DNA of 64,000 bases, from the NCBI RefSeq assembly GCF_003056405.1, contig NZ_PYVZ01000013.1, positions 62,001-126,000 on the forward strand. Reading direction: 5' to 3'. A model generated the notes under the pieces. It searched no databases, was not told the DNA's origin, and was given only the letters and a program-made list of their open reading frames with translations. Shown here piece after piece: positions 55,131 to 63,649 of this stretch (its first letter is position 1; every line of letters begins with the position of its first letter). Position numbers and translations under genes: made by a program. The stretch comes from Devosia indica. Its GTDB lineage: Bacteria; Pseudomonadota; Alphaproteobacteria; Rhizobiales; Devosiaceae.

Positions 55131-55162
55131 AAAGGCGCGATCTTTGGGTCGCGCCTTTCTTA
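55131..55162 (+). terminator. Terminator after the OmpA lipoprotein gene
   Basis: AAAGGCGCGA pairs with TCGCGCCTTT around TCTTTGGG, followed by CTTATT. It lies between convergent genes and touches the stop codon of the minus-strand gene. Confidence 0.8.
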
Positions 55163-55453
55163 TTGCGCGGGTGTCTCGACCACCGGCGCCGATGTCGGAG
55201 AGCCCGGCTGCATGTCGGTGCCCGGCGCACCTGAAAAGATCTGCATGACCAGCAAAATGGCCACGATAATCGCCAGAGCGCATAACCCGTAGAGCCACCA
55301 ATTGGTTGGCCCTGTCGAAGCCACGGTTGCGTCGTGCTCGCCGGCCACCTTGAGGCCCGAGCCGTCAGGCACATCCAGCTTGGCCGAATTCTCGTCCACA
55401 AGATGGTCCACTTCCGCCACCGGCGGCGCCTGTTTGTCCTTGGTGTCGGCCAT
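55160..55453 (-). CDS. Small single-pass membrane protein
   Basis: A 97-residue protein that I do not recognise. The first 50 residues are polar, then one transmembrane helix (WWLYGLCALAIIVAILLVMQ), then a Pro/Thr-rich tail. It overlaps the upstream small gene by one base, so the two are co-expressed. Confidence 0.65.
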   Translation of the reverse strand: MADTKDKQAPPVAEVDHLVDENSAKLDVPDGSGLKVAGEHDATVASTGPTNWWLYGLCALAIIVAILLVMQIFSGAPGTDMQPGSPTSAPVVETPAQ

Positions 55454-55710
55454 CAGTAATCTCCCTTGAACACCGTCTCCGTGCCCACGCCGCTCTCCAC
55501 GCCTTCGCGCACTTCGGCGATGGCTTGGTCGATTTCCTCGGGCTCATAAGCCACCTTCGCGCCTTCAGCCTGAGCCCCGGTGGCCTCTGCCTTGAGCTGG
55601 TGCAGCAAGTCGATTTTTTCGCGCGCCGTAAACAGGGTGTGGTGCGCGATCTGCATGGGGTTGAGCTGGTCCTTGCCACCCATGCGTTGTTTCAGGGTGT
55701 CGAAAATCAT
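55453..55710 (-). CDS. Small hypothetical protein
   Basis: An 85-residue soluble, helical and acidic protein with no recognised domain. It precedes the small membrane protein with a one-base overlap. The ATG follows a GGGAGAG ribosome site, which supports a real gene. Confidence 0.65.
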   Translation of the reverse strand: MIFDTLKQRMGGKDQLNPMQIAHHTLFTAREKIDLLHQLKAEATGAQAEGAKVAYEPEEIDQAIAEVREGVESGVGTETVFKGDY

Positions 55711-55867
55711 CGTTCTCTCCCGAAATTGTGCTGGGCCTTGCGACCCTCCAGAAAGATCAATGCAACAGCGCGCCGCCGGTTCCGGCTGTCATCCGCAATG
55801 GAGCGCCTCGGCTTAACCCCCTCTTGAGAGGTTTCCAGCCAGAATGGGGGACGCGGAGGGAGTACGG

Positions 55868-57553
55868 ATGAGCCGGATTGTCGGCCTCTTTATTTCGGGA
55901 ACACACCGGCGCAGTCTTCGACTGATCCTCTGGCTTATCTCGTTTGTGCTCATGCTCTCGGGTGCCGCCTGGTTTGTAGCCGAACAGGTGGCCATCAACA
56001 TGCGATCGGAGATCGCCACCACGCTGAGCAACTATGAACGCTTGCGTCACAATGTACTCTCGACCTTCGATGTCATGGATCAGCGGCTGGTAGCCGAACC
56101 CTGTTCGCCGGCATTTCTTGATGAAATGCGGCGCATCGCTTTCCTGCCCGACGGCATCAACGAACTGCTCTATGTCGAGAATGGCAATGTAATCTGCTCG
56201 GTCAATTCTGGCGTCTTCCCTCACCCTGCCAGCCTGGGGGCCGCGGATGTGGACGCCGCCAATCCATTCAATGTCTCATTCTGGCTGGATCGGGACCTGG
56301 GATTCCTCAGGCTCGAAGGCATGGCCGGAACCATTGCCCGCCGTGGCCAGTATGCGATGGTCATTCCGGGCCAGACCTTGCCCGCGACCGCCCCGCGCTG
56401 GATGGATCAGGAACTGGTCTTCAGAGCCATCGACTCCCGCTGGTGGCATCGCTCTGGCAGTCCCGGCATATATCTTGAGGCGCTGGAGCATTCGGGGCCA
56501 GCGCTCTCCAACCTGATGAAGGGAGCGTTCTATCAGCTATCTTGCGACACGGCAGGGGTCCACTGCATTGCCGGGCGCGCCAGCTTGATCAATCTGTTCA
56601 GCCTGGGCTGGGCTACCGTTGCTGTCATCCTGCTGGTCGCCGGCGTCCTGGCTGCTTGGGTGGCGCAGCAATTGCAGCGCATCATCGAACGCTACTGGTC
56701 ATTCGAGGCGCGTTTTCTGCGCCGGTTCGACAAGGGCTCGGTGGTCTGCGCTTACCAGCCTCTGCTCAATCTGAAAAAAGACCTGGCGACCGGGTGCGAA
56801 GTTCTGGCGCGCTGGCGTGATTTGGACGGCACCATCGTGCCGCCGGATCGTTTCTTGCCCATTGTTGAAAAGCGCGGTCTGACCGAGCGATTCACCGCCA
56901 TGGTGGTTGCCTATGCCTATGCAGACCTGACTGCCCATCTGCCCAGGGGTGTGCGCCTGCAGGTCAACTTCAACATCTTCCCGCAGGACCTCGATGCCGG
57001 CAAGCTGGTGCCGATTTTCGCCCCGTTCCTCACCGAGAATACCCCGTTCGACGTCGTGGTCGAAATCGTCGAAACCGCCGAGATCAGCCCCGAAACGGCA
57101 CAGGTCGAAATCGAGCGGCTGCGGGCCGCCGGGCTCAAGGTCTATATTGACGATTTCGGCGCGGGCTATTCCTCCATGCACAATCTGGCGGCGCTCTCGA
57201 TCGACGGGGTCAAGCTTGATCGGTCTTTCGCCATGGCCCCAGACCATTCGGTCATGTCTACCATGCTGACTCACGCCATCGACCTTGTGCAGGCCTCGGG
57301 CCGGTCGCTGGTGGTCGAAGGGGTGGAGACCACGGATCGCCTCAATGCCCTCAAGGCCACCGGCATGGTCGATTTTGCCCAGGGGTACGGCATCGCCCGG
57401 CCACTCCTGATCGAACCCTTTGTCGCCTATTTGGCCGATCACGGCCCGCCCATTGACGCGGCCGCGCCTCGTCGCCTGATCACATTTCCAAACTCGACGA
57501 AACTTGCACCAGAGCGCCGCGTTCTGCCTTCACACCCCAATCAAGGAGGATGA
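55868..57553 (+). CDS. CSS-motif EAL-domain cyclic di-GMP phosphodiesterase
   Basis: A 561-residue membrane enzyme. An N-terminal helix and one near residue 250 flank a periplasmic CSS-type redox sensor domain (cysteines in AEPCSPAFLDE and NVICSVNSG). The EAL domain (about 290-535) has GCEVLARW in place of EAL, VNFNIFPQDL, EIVETAEI, YIDDFGAGYSS, VKLDRSF, VVEGVET and QGYGIARP, so the catalytic set is complete. It should hydrolyse cyclic di-GMP in answer to periplasmic thiol state. ATG at 55868 follows GGAGGG. Confidence 0.92.
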   Translation: MSRIVGLFISGTHRRSLRLILWLISFVLMLSGAAWFVAEQVAINMRSEIATTLSNYERLRHNVLSTFDVMDQRLVAEPCSPAFLDEMRRIAFLPDGINELLYVENGNVICSVNSGVFPHPASLGAADVDAANPFNVSFWLDRDLGFLRLEGMAGTIARRGQYAMVIPGQTLPATAPRWMDQELVFRAIDSRWWHRSGSPGIYLEALEHSGPALSNLMKGAFYQLSCDTAGVHCIAGRASLINLFSLGWATVAVILLVAGVLAAWVAQQLQRIIERYWSFEARFLRRFDKGSVVCAYQPLLNLKKDLATGCEVLARWRDLDGTIVPPDRFLPIVEKRGLTERFTAMVVAYAYADLTAHLPRGVRLQVNFNIFPQDLDAGKLVPIFAPFLTENTPFDVVVEIVETAEISPETAQVEIERLRAAGLKVYIDDFGAGYSSMHNLAALSIDGVKLDRSFAMAPDHSVMSTMLTHAIDLVQASGRSLVVEGVETTDRLNALKATGMVDFAQGYGIARPLLIEPFVAYLADHGPPIDAAAPRRLITFPNSTKLAPERRVLPSHPNQGG

Positions 57554-57554
57554 A

Positions 57555-57944
57555 ATGGCCTATGATGACAAGCGCATCGACACCGCCGACGTCAAGGAAA
57601 CCCACGATCTGATCGCTTCGGACAAGGTCGAGGGTACCAAGGTCTACGACCCGAACGGTGACCATATCGGCTCCATCGAGCGCATTCTGGTCGAAAAGCG
57701 CGGCGGCAAGGTCTCCTATGCCGTTCTCAGCTTTGGCGGCTTCCTGGGCATCGGCCACGACCATTATCCATTGCCCTGGTCCAAGCTGGACTACGACGAA
57801 AATCTCGGCGGTTACCGCGTCGATATCACCAAGGACCAGCTCGAAGGCGCCCCGCGCTTCGAGGGCGAGGACGACAGTTTCTGGACGGCCGAAAATGGGC
57901 GCCGTGTTCATGACTACTATGGCGTGGCCCCCTACTGGATCTGA
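57555..57944 (+). CDS. PRC-barrel domain protein
   Basis: A 129-residue soluble protein with one PRC-barrel (about 12-85: KVYDPNGDHIGSIERILVEK, SYAVLSFGGFLGIGHDHYPL). The family ranges from photosynthetic H subunits to stress and RNA-processing proteins; the role here is unknown. It starts one base after the phosphodiesterase stop, with AAGGAGGATG as ribosome site inside the upstream gene. Confidence 0.88.
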   Translation: MAYDDKRIDTADVKETHDLIASDKVEGTKVYDPNGDHIGSIERILVEKRGGKVSYAVLSFGGFLGIGHDHYPLPWSKLDYDENLGGYRVDITKDQLEGAPRFEGEDDSFWTAENGRRVHDYYGVAPYWI

Positions 57945-57982
57945 TCCAGACACCGATTTTTCAATGACCAAGTAATTGCAAG

Positions 57983-58014
57983 CCGACGCCGGATTTTCCT
58001 GGCGTCGGTTTTTT
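57983..58014 (+). terminator. Strong rho-independent terminator after the PRC-barrel gene
   Basis: CCGACGCC pairs with GGCGTCGG over a ten-base loop and runs directly into TTTTTT. It isolates the buf operon from the phosphodiesterase/PRC-barrel unit. Confidence 0.92.
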
Positions 58015-58035
58015 CGTTCACGAGCGCGTGATCGT

Positions 58036-58060
58036 GTAACGCCTCTGGCCGGGCAGCGAA
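58036..58060 (+). promoter_or_regulatory. Candidate ECF-sigma promoter of the buf operon
   Basis: GTAACG (58036-58041) and CGAA (58057-58060) are 15 bases apart, lying between the upstream terminator and the bufA start at 58107. The pattern resembles ECF-type promoters (GTAAC / CGA) such as those I recall for sigma-F-controlled bufferin genes in Caulobacter. No sigma-factor gene is in this window. Inference only. Confidence 0.4.
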
Positions 58061-58106
58061 TGTCGCTGTGTTGGAACCAAACGGTTCCCCACCAGAGGAG
58101 AAACCC

Positions 58107-58415
58107 ATGAACCGCCTGACTACCTTTGCCCTTGCCGCCTCGCTGACTGCCGCCCTGGGTGGCACCGCCATTGCCCAGGATGCCATGGGCGGCGACGCCA
58201 TGGCCGCAACCGAAAAGTGCTATGGTGTTGCCCTTGCCGGCGCCAATGACTGCGCCGCCGGTCCCGGCACCACCTGCGCCGGCACCTCCACCATCGACTA
58301 CCAGGGCAATGCCTGGAAAGCCGTGCCTGCCGGCACCTGCGAAACCATGATGATCGAGGGAGATCGCATGGGCTCGCTAGAGCCGCTCGACCGCGATCTC
58401 CCCATGGCTAGCTGA
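58107..58415 (+). CDS. bufA: Bufferin-type precursor peptide (DUF2282, BufA1-like)
   Basis: A 102-residue exported precursor. Signal peptide [20 protein letters not shown] ends near AIA (about residue 23), so the mature peptide is about 79 residues and has exactly four cysteines (38, 49, 57, 78) in EKCYGVA, NDCAAG, TTCAG and GTCETM, matching the DUF2282 family. In this family the MNIO enzyme is reported to modify cysteines, giving a periplasmic copper-binding peptide. GAGGAGAAA ribosome site. First gene of a four-gene operon with all expected partners. Confidence 0.9.
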   Translation: MNRLTTFALAASLTAALGGTAIAQDAMGGDAMAATEKCYGVALAGANDCAAGPGTTCAGTSTIDYQGNAWKAVPAGTCETMMIEGDRMGSLEPLDRDLPMAS

Positions 58416-58429
58416 TTGGAGCCAACCCC

Positions 58430-58456
58430 CGGGAGGCTTACGAGCCTCCCGCCTTT
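58430..58456 (+). terminator. Perfect hairpin between bufA and bufB (attenuator candidate)
   Basis: CGGGAGGCT pairs with AGCCTCCCG around a TACG tetraloop, then CCTTTCCC. It starts 15 bases after the bufA stop and ends about 20 bases before the bufB start. It may partly terminate or protect the bufA message, keeping precursor ahead of enzyme. Confidence 0.65.
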
Positions 58457-58472
58457 CCCAAGGGAGGCATCC

Positions 58473-59330
58473 ATGCCCTTTGACACTTTGCCAGCGCGCC
58501 CCGGCCTGGGCCTGAAGCCACAGCACTATGCCCAGATCCTCGCCAACAAGCCCGATCTCGGCTTTTTCGAGGTGCATGCGGAAAACTATATGGGCGAGGG
58601 TGGCCCGCCCCATCGCTATCTGGCCGCCATCTGTGAAAACTATCCGCTCTCGCTGCACGGCGTCGGCCTGTCGATCGGCGGCGAAGCGCCGCTTGATCGC
58701 GATCATCTCAAACGTCTGCGTGCCCTGGTTGAGCGCTACCAGCCCGCTTCTTTTTCCGAGCATCTGGCCTGGTCCAGCCATGACGAAGGCTATCTAAACG
58801 ACCTGCTGCCCGTGCCCTACACGCCCCAGACGCTGGATCGGGTCGTGTCCCATGTGGATGAGGTGCAGCAGGTCCTTGGCCGCCGCATGCTGCTCGAAAA
58901 CCCCTCGACCTATGTCCTGTTCGAAGAAAGCACTATCGAGGAAGTCGATTTCCTCGCCGCCATCGCCGACCGGACCGGTTGCGGCCTGCTTCTCGACGTC
59001 AACAATGTTATGGTCTCAGCCGTCAATCACCGGCTCGATCCGGTGGCCTATATCGACCGCTTTCCGGTGCACCATGTGGGAGAAATTCATCTTGCCGGCT
59101 ATGATGAAACCACCGATGACGCTGGCGAACGCTTGTTGATCGATGCGCATGGCAGCCGGGTGCGCCCCGACGTGTTCGAACGCTACCGCCACACCATCAT
59201 CCGCACGGGTGCCCTGCCGACCCTGATCGAATGGGACAACAACGTACCCGCCTTCGATGTGTTGATGGACGAGGTTCGCCTTGTGGGTGAGGTGCTCGAT
59301 GGCACGCTCAACCGGAGATTGGCATCGTGA
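58473..59330 (+). CDS. bufB: MNIO-family (DUF692) maturation oxidase, BufB-like
   Basis: A 285-residue TIM-barrel enzyme of the multinuclear non-haem iron oxidase family. Conserved segments with likely iron ligands: FFEVHAENY near residue 31, LSLHGVGLS near 61, FSEHLAWSS near 95, LENPSTYV near 140, LLLDVNNV near 170, GEIHLAGY near 200, DAHGSRV and LIEWDNN near 250. It is inferred to modify cysteines of BufA using O2. ATG at 58473 follows GGGAGG. Its stop overlaps the bufC GTG start. Confidence 0.93.
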   Translation: MPFDTLPARPGLGLKPQHYAQILANKPDLGFFEVHAENYMGEGGPPHRYLAAICENYPLSLHGVGLSIGGEAPLDRDHLKRLRALVERYQPASFSEHLAWSSHDEGYLNDLLPVPYTPQTLDRVVSHVDEVQQVLGRRMLLENPSTYVLFEESTIEEVDFLAAIADRTGCGLLLDVNNVMVSAVNHRLDPVAYIDRFPVHHVGEIHLAGYDETTDDAGERLLIDAHGSRVRPDVFERYRHTIIRTGALPTLIEWDNNVPAFDVLMDEVRLVGEVLDGTLNRRLAS

Positions 59331-60091
59331 CCAGTCAGAGCCCGTTCACCCGGGCCTTGACCGATCCCGCCCAGCCGGTGCCGGCCGGACTGGTTTCGCC
59401 GCGTGGCACTGCGGACAGCAAGCGTTTCGCGGTCTATCGCAACAATGTGCATGTCAGCCTGGTTGGTGCCCTCGCCGCCCGCTTCCCGGTGACCCGCCAG
59501 TTGGTCGGGGAAGAGTTCTTCACCGGCATGGCAAGGCTCTATGTTGCGCAGACCAAGCCCAAGGGTCCGGTTCTGATCCACTATGGCGACAGTTTCCCCG
59601 ATTTCGTGGCGCAGTTTCCGCCCGCTTCGGGATTGCCCTACCTGCCCGATCTGGCCCGGCTCGAGGCGGCCTGGACCGAGGCCTATAACGCGGCCGATGC
59701 CATAGCCCTTGCTCCGGCCGATCTGAGTACGATTGCCGGTGATGCGCTGGCCTCGCTCGATCTGACACTGGCGCCGTCCACGCGCCTGGTGCGCTCTGGC
59801 TTTCCGGTCGGCACGCTCTGGTCTGCCCACCAGACGACGCCGGTCAGCATTCCGGCACTATCGGGCAGCGAATGCGTGCTGCTCACGCGGCCACAAGCCC
59901 ATGTCCGCCTGACGATCATTCCACCCGCCGCCTGCGCGTTTCTCGAGGCGATAGGGCAGGGCCGAACTCTGGGCCAGGCAGCCGAAGCCGTCCTGACCGT
60001 TTTTCCAGATTTTGATCCCGGCGCCGCTCTGGTGGGGCTGGCCGGACTGGGCGCCTTTACGACCCTGACCAAGGAGCTTGCTGATGTTTGA
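59327..60091 (+). CDS. bufC: DUF2063 (BufC-like) partner protein
   Basis: A 254-residue protein. The N-terminal DUF2063 domain (about 5-95) has VYRNNVHVSLVGALAARFPV near residue 36. The family is the usual partner of DUF692 enzymes and is thought to bind the precursor or the enzyme. Starts with GTG overlapping the bufB stop by four bases, and overlaps the doxX start by eight bases. Confidence 0.88.
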   Translation: MTSQSPFTRALTDPAQPVPAGLVSPRGTADSKRFAVYRNNVHVSLVGALAARFPVTRQLVGEEFFTGMARLYVAQTKPKGPVLIHYGDSFPDFVAQFPPASGLPYLPDLARLEAAWTEAYNAADAIALAPADLSTIAGDALASLDLTLAPSTRLVRSGFPVGTLWSAHQTTPVSIPALSGSECVLLTRPQAHVRLTIIPPAACAFLEAIGQGRTLGQAAEAVLTVFPDFDPGAALVGLAGLGAFTTLTKELADV

Positions 60092-60584
60092 TCGCGCCAT
60101 TGCCCTCTGGAGCCGGCTCGATATCGGGCTGGCCGCAGTCCCGGCCGCTCTCCCGCTCTTGGCCCTGCGCGTCGCGCTGGCCATTCCGTTCTGGCGTTCG
60201 GGCCTGACCAAGTGGGACGGCTTTCTCAATCTCTCGACCGGCGCCCGCTATCTCTTCGAGCAGGAGTTCAAGCTGCACATTTTCGGGCAGGCCTTCGCCT
60301 ATCCCGCGCCGCTGACCATGGCATTCCTGGCCGGTCTGGGTGAGATCATCCTGCCCATCCTGCTGGTGCTGGGCCTGGGCACGCGCTTCGCCGCGCTCGG
60401 TATTCTGGCCATGACCATTATCATCCAGCTCACTGTGCCCGATGGCCTGATCAATTTCCACCTGCCCTGGTTCGCCATGGCCCTGGCCCTGCTGGTCTAT
60501 GGTGGGGGCATGCTTTCGGCCGATCGCCTGCTGGGCGGCCTTTTCGGCCAGCGGGTCAAGGGGTCTGCACACCCCGCGCGGTGA
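60084..60584 (+). CDS. bufD: DoxX-family membrane protein (BufD-like)
   Basis: A 166-residue inner-membrane protein with four helices and the DoxX signature ALRVALAIPFWRSGLTKWDG near residue 28 and GLGEIILPILLVLGLGTRFA near 88. DoxX-like proteins are usual fourth members of bufferin operons and may pass electrons or handle oxygen or copper at the membrane; role unproven. ATG at 60084 overlaps bufC. The 3' end overlaps the convergent lactonase gene by 29 bases. Confidence 0.85.
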   Translation: MFDRAIALWSRLDIGLAAVPAALPLLALRVALAIPFWRSGLTKWDGFLNLSTGARYLFEQEFKLHIFGQAFAYPAPLTMAFLAGLGEIILPILLVLGLGTRFAALGILAMTIIIQLTVPDGLINFHLPWFAMALALLVYGGGMLSADRLLGGLFGQRVKGSAHPAR

Positions 60585-61476
60585 CATAGAGCGCATAGAG
60601 CGAGGTGGTGGCGGTGATGAAAAGCCGGTTCCGCCTCGGTCCGCCAAAAGTCAGGTTCGAGACCGTCTGCGGCACAAAGATCCTGCCGCATAGCTTGCCC
60701 GCGTTGTCGAACACCTGCACGCCGTCCGCAGCCGAACACCACACCCAGCCGTCGGTGTCCACCCGAAAACCGTCGGGAATGCCATTGTCGATCACTGCAA
60801 ATGGTCCCAGGTCCCGCAGGGCCGGTCCGCTGGCTTCAACCGCAAAAGCGCGGATATGGCGCGGCACATCGGGATCATGGCTGGCACCGGAATCGGCGAC
60901 ATAGAGCACGCTTTCGTCGGGCGAAAAGGCCAGACCATTGGGCTGCACGAAGTCATCCACCATCAGCCTGACCTCGCCACTCTGTGCATCGATCCGGTAG
61001 ACCCCATGCACTGCCTGTTCAGGTTGGCACTGATACCCCTCATAATCGGACAGGATGCCGTAGCTCGGATCGGTGAACCAGATCGAGCCATCCGACTTGA
61101 CCACCACATCATTGGGCGAGTTCAGCCTTTTGCCCTCAAAACTGTCGGCCAGCACCGTGATCGTGCCGTCGATCTCGGTCCGCGTCACCCGCCGCGGCCC
61201 ATGCTCGCAGGAAATCAGCCGGCCCTGGCGGTCGCGGGTATGCCCATTGGCAAAATTTGATGGTTCGGCATAGACGCTGACCGAATTGTCGCTGGGCAGA
61301 TAGCGCAGTACCCGCTGATTGGGGATGTCGGAAAAATAAAGCGCATCATGGTCTGAGAACCACACCGGCCCCTCGGCCCATCGGCACCCGGTGTGCAGCT
61401 CTTCCAATTGCGCACTGCCCACGATCTTGTGCGCGAATCGCGGATCGATAATCTCGTAAAGCCCCTGCTCGGCCAT
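60556..61476 (-). CDS. SMP-30/gluconolactonase-family protein
   Basis: A 306-residue six-bladed beta-propeller. Metal and active-site residues: glutamate in RWAEGPVW near residue 32, LNSPNDVVV near 105, VQPNGLAFSPDE near 165, and the aspartate in LYVADSG near 180. It probably opens a sugar lactone; substrate unknown. ATG at 61476 (MAEQGLYEIIDPR). Overlaps the end of bufD. Two operator-like repeats lie about 100 and 190 bases upstream. Confidence 0.88.
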   Translation of the reverse strand: MAEQGLYEIIDPRFAHKIVGSAQLEELHTGCRWAEGPVWFSDHDALYFSDIPNQRVLRYLPSDNSVSVYAEPSNFANGHTRDRQGRLISCEHGPRRVTRTEIDGTITVLADSFEGKRLNSPNDVVVKSDGSIWFTDPSYGILSDYEGYQCQPEQAVHGVYRIDAQSGEVRLMVDDFVQPNGLAFSPDESVLYVADSGASHDPDVPRHIRAFAVEASGPALRDLGPFAVIDNGIPDGFRVDTDGWVWCSAADGVQVFDNAGKLCGRIFVPQTVSNLTFGGPRRNRLFITATTSLYALYVTARGVQTP

Positions 61477-61578
61477 GCGCCCCTCCCTGATGCCAGCCAG
61501 CCATAGCCTTCCCGGCCAGGGTCGGCAAGGCAACGGCGTGGCACAACAAAGCACTGTCCGGACCGCACTGAAACTCAG

Positions 61579-61685
61579 CAACCGGCGTAAACTGGTTCTG
61601 CCGGACAGGATTGAATTGTGCGAAAGTCAATGAAATCAATGGCTTGATGGGCGATTTGTAACTGCGCAACAGGCGTAAAATTGTT
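61579..61685. promoter_or_regulatory. Pair of 19-base operator-like repeats upstream of the lactonase gene
   Basis: CAACCGGCGTAAACTGGTT (61579-61597) and CAACAGGCGTAAAATTGTT (61667-61685) agree at 16 of 19 positions, in the same orientation, 88 bases apart. Each has dyad ends (AACC/GGTT and AACA/TGTT). They lie upstream of the minus-strand lactonase gene and could be a regulator's binding sites. Confidence 0.5.
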
Positions 61686-62085
61686 ACGAGAACCCGGTGG
61701 TTCGCAGCGATGCAACCTGCGAGCCAAATGCGTCGAAACCGCAGAAGCTTCAAGGCCATAACCGGTCGCAAAACTATTCGACTGTGTCCTGCGCCTCGGC
61801 CTGCGTTCGTCGTATCACTGGCTTCCCGCTGCGTTCGCGCACGATGAGATTTGACCCCGCCCTTTGCTAGACTAGGACCTTCGTCGAGTCTTTCAAGGCT
61901 ATGTGGCCCGAGCGGGCGATTGAGCGGCTGAGGCCAAAATTGTGCCGGCAAAGTCGGCGCAGCCGAGCGGCGTTGCAGTCGGCGGCGTTTTCAGACCTTG
62001 GACGAACAATTTGCCTGGTTGCTTATCGCAAGGTCATCGACTAGTTTGCGGCCGTTCTGTCGGGTCAACGGCCCGATTCCGGCCT
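61686..62085. other. Gene-free stretch before tRNA-Arg
   Basis: About 400 bases with no convincing frame, repeat or RNA structure except the start of the tRNA. No attachment-site duplicate of the tRNA end was found here by eye. Confidence 0.4.
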
Positions 62086-62132
<47 letters not shown>

Positions 62133-62162
<30 letters not shown>

Positions 62163-62800
62163 TTTCTGTACCAAACTGCGAACTCTAGGCGCTGAAAATT
62201 CACCTCGGGTGACTGCGGCATGAAGCGCGTGGGTACTACCCACGATCGTCACCTTTTGCGGCTCGACAATGACCTGGCCGACCACGGAGCGCAGGTAGTT
62301 GCGACGCAGCGCGATATCGCCATGCAACAGTTTTTCTCGGACGGCCTGACTGAAAGAGCGCAGGGCCTCGGGCGTAACCTCGGAGATAGGCGCTGCATTG
62401 GCGAGCGCGCGCTCGATCGTTGCTTCAATTTTGGTCTTCTGGTCTCGCAGTTCGGTGATCCGGGCGGTTAACATGTCATCCGCGCCAAGGGCGCCGGTTT
62501 CGACCAGTTTGTAGATGTTCTTCAGGGCGGATTCGACCTTGGCGCGCTCGACGTTCAGCGTTTCGAGGCGGCCATCTACATTCGCTGCAAACTGCCGCTT
62601 GCGCGCGATGAGAGCTTCGAGGACTTTGAGCAGACGCTCGGGCGGTAACAGATGCTCCTCAATGCCGGAGAGCACGAGATCGTCCAGAGCGGGCATGGAG
62701 ACATTGGTGCCCCGGCAGGCCTTCGAGCCTTTCGTCATCCTGTTCGCGCACGTGTAGTAGGTGTAGATTTTACCGGTCTTCGATGTACCAGTTCTCATGA
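62133..62800 (-). pseudogene. C-terminal fragment of a serine recombinase
   Basis: About 220 residues from the C-terminal part of a large serine recombinase. MRTGTSKTGKIYTYYTC and SKACRGTNVSMPALDDL are the zinc-ribbon region, whose first CxxC is missing, followed by a long coiled coil (about 40 to 110 residues on) and a final basic domain. The catalytic resolvase domain is absent. At the 5' side it is fused in frame to a relaxase fragment near 62800. Its last nine codons and stop read through the 3' end of tRNA-Arg (WRTRQDSNL). It cannot be active as it stands. Confidence 0.82.
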
Positions 62801-63644
62801 CCAGGGCATCCACGACGACATCGGCTTGTCGCACACTGAGGCGCGCAAAGGCCGCCTTCCAGTCGCCGCGCCGCTCTTCTTCGGTCGTTTTGCCTTTCAC
62901 ACTGCGCGTGGTTCGCGCCACCAGGCCCGCAAGCGCGGGCGCTGCATCACTGGTGACACCGGCCGCCGCCAGTTCTTGCTCGATCTCGCGCCGGCGACCA
63001 GAAAAATAGGTGATGAGTTCGGGGGCAATGCCTGAAATCTGGAACTGTCCGTTCTTACCGACCGCTTCCACCTGCACGCCAAGTTGCGAGAGGCGGTGTG
63101 CATGGCTGGCGTGATAGGCCGCGCCCGCCGCCATTTTGGCCCTGCGCAACAGTGTTGAATGCAATGCCCTCAGCTTGCTGTCCTCACAGGCGACGAGGTT
63201 CGCGACAGCGGCGTGCACATGCAGATTCATGTCCGCGAAAATGACACCATCAATGTGCTCACTCGGCCGACTGTCGGTATGGGTAAAGAGCGCAACCGTC
63301 AGCGCTGCGGGCTGCAGCCTGGTGCCGCCTTTTCCGTGTCTTGTCGCCCCCGCCAAGGTCTCGACCACCTGCAATCCGTCGCGGACGGCCGCGAGGTGCT
63401 CCGCTGCTATTCGGGCAGCGAGCGAGGCAGGCGCGCAACTCCAGAAAAGAGACGCAGATTTGTCGGCGGAGAAGGTGAAATCGAACGCTGCGACGCGATC
63501 GAGTAGATGGCCACCAGAGTTGGCGAGCGTGGCGCCATCGAGCGACTGGCCGGCATAGAGATGCTCGAAGTCGGCGGCGGAAACTTCGGTGCCGTCGACG
63601 ACACCCAGCTGCCCGCGCGGGGAAAACCAGACGCCCGCGCTACA
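62801..63644 (-). pseudogene. N-terminal-domain fragment of a MobF/TrwC-type relaxase
   Basis: About 280 residues of a conjugative relaxase. FDFTFSADKSASLFW, GTRLQPAALTVALFTHTDSR, NLHVHAAVANLVACEDS (the metal-binding histidines), and GAAYHASHAHRLSQLGVQVE are all typical. The frame has no start codon between the TAG at 63645-63647 and a late TTG, so the first about 40 residues with the catalytic tyrosine are lost. It runs in frame into the recombinase fragment at about 62800. Helicase domains are absent. Remnant of a plasmid or integrative conjugative element. Confidence 0.82.
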
Positions 63645-63649
63645 CTAGG

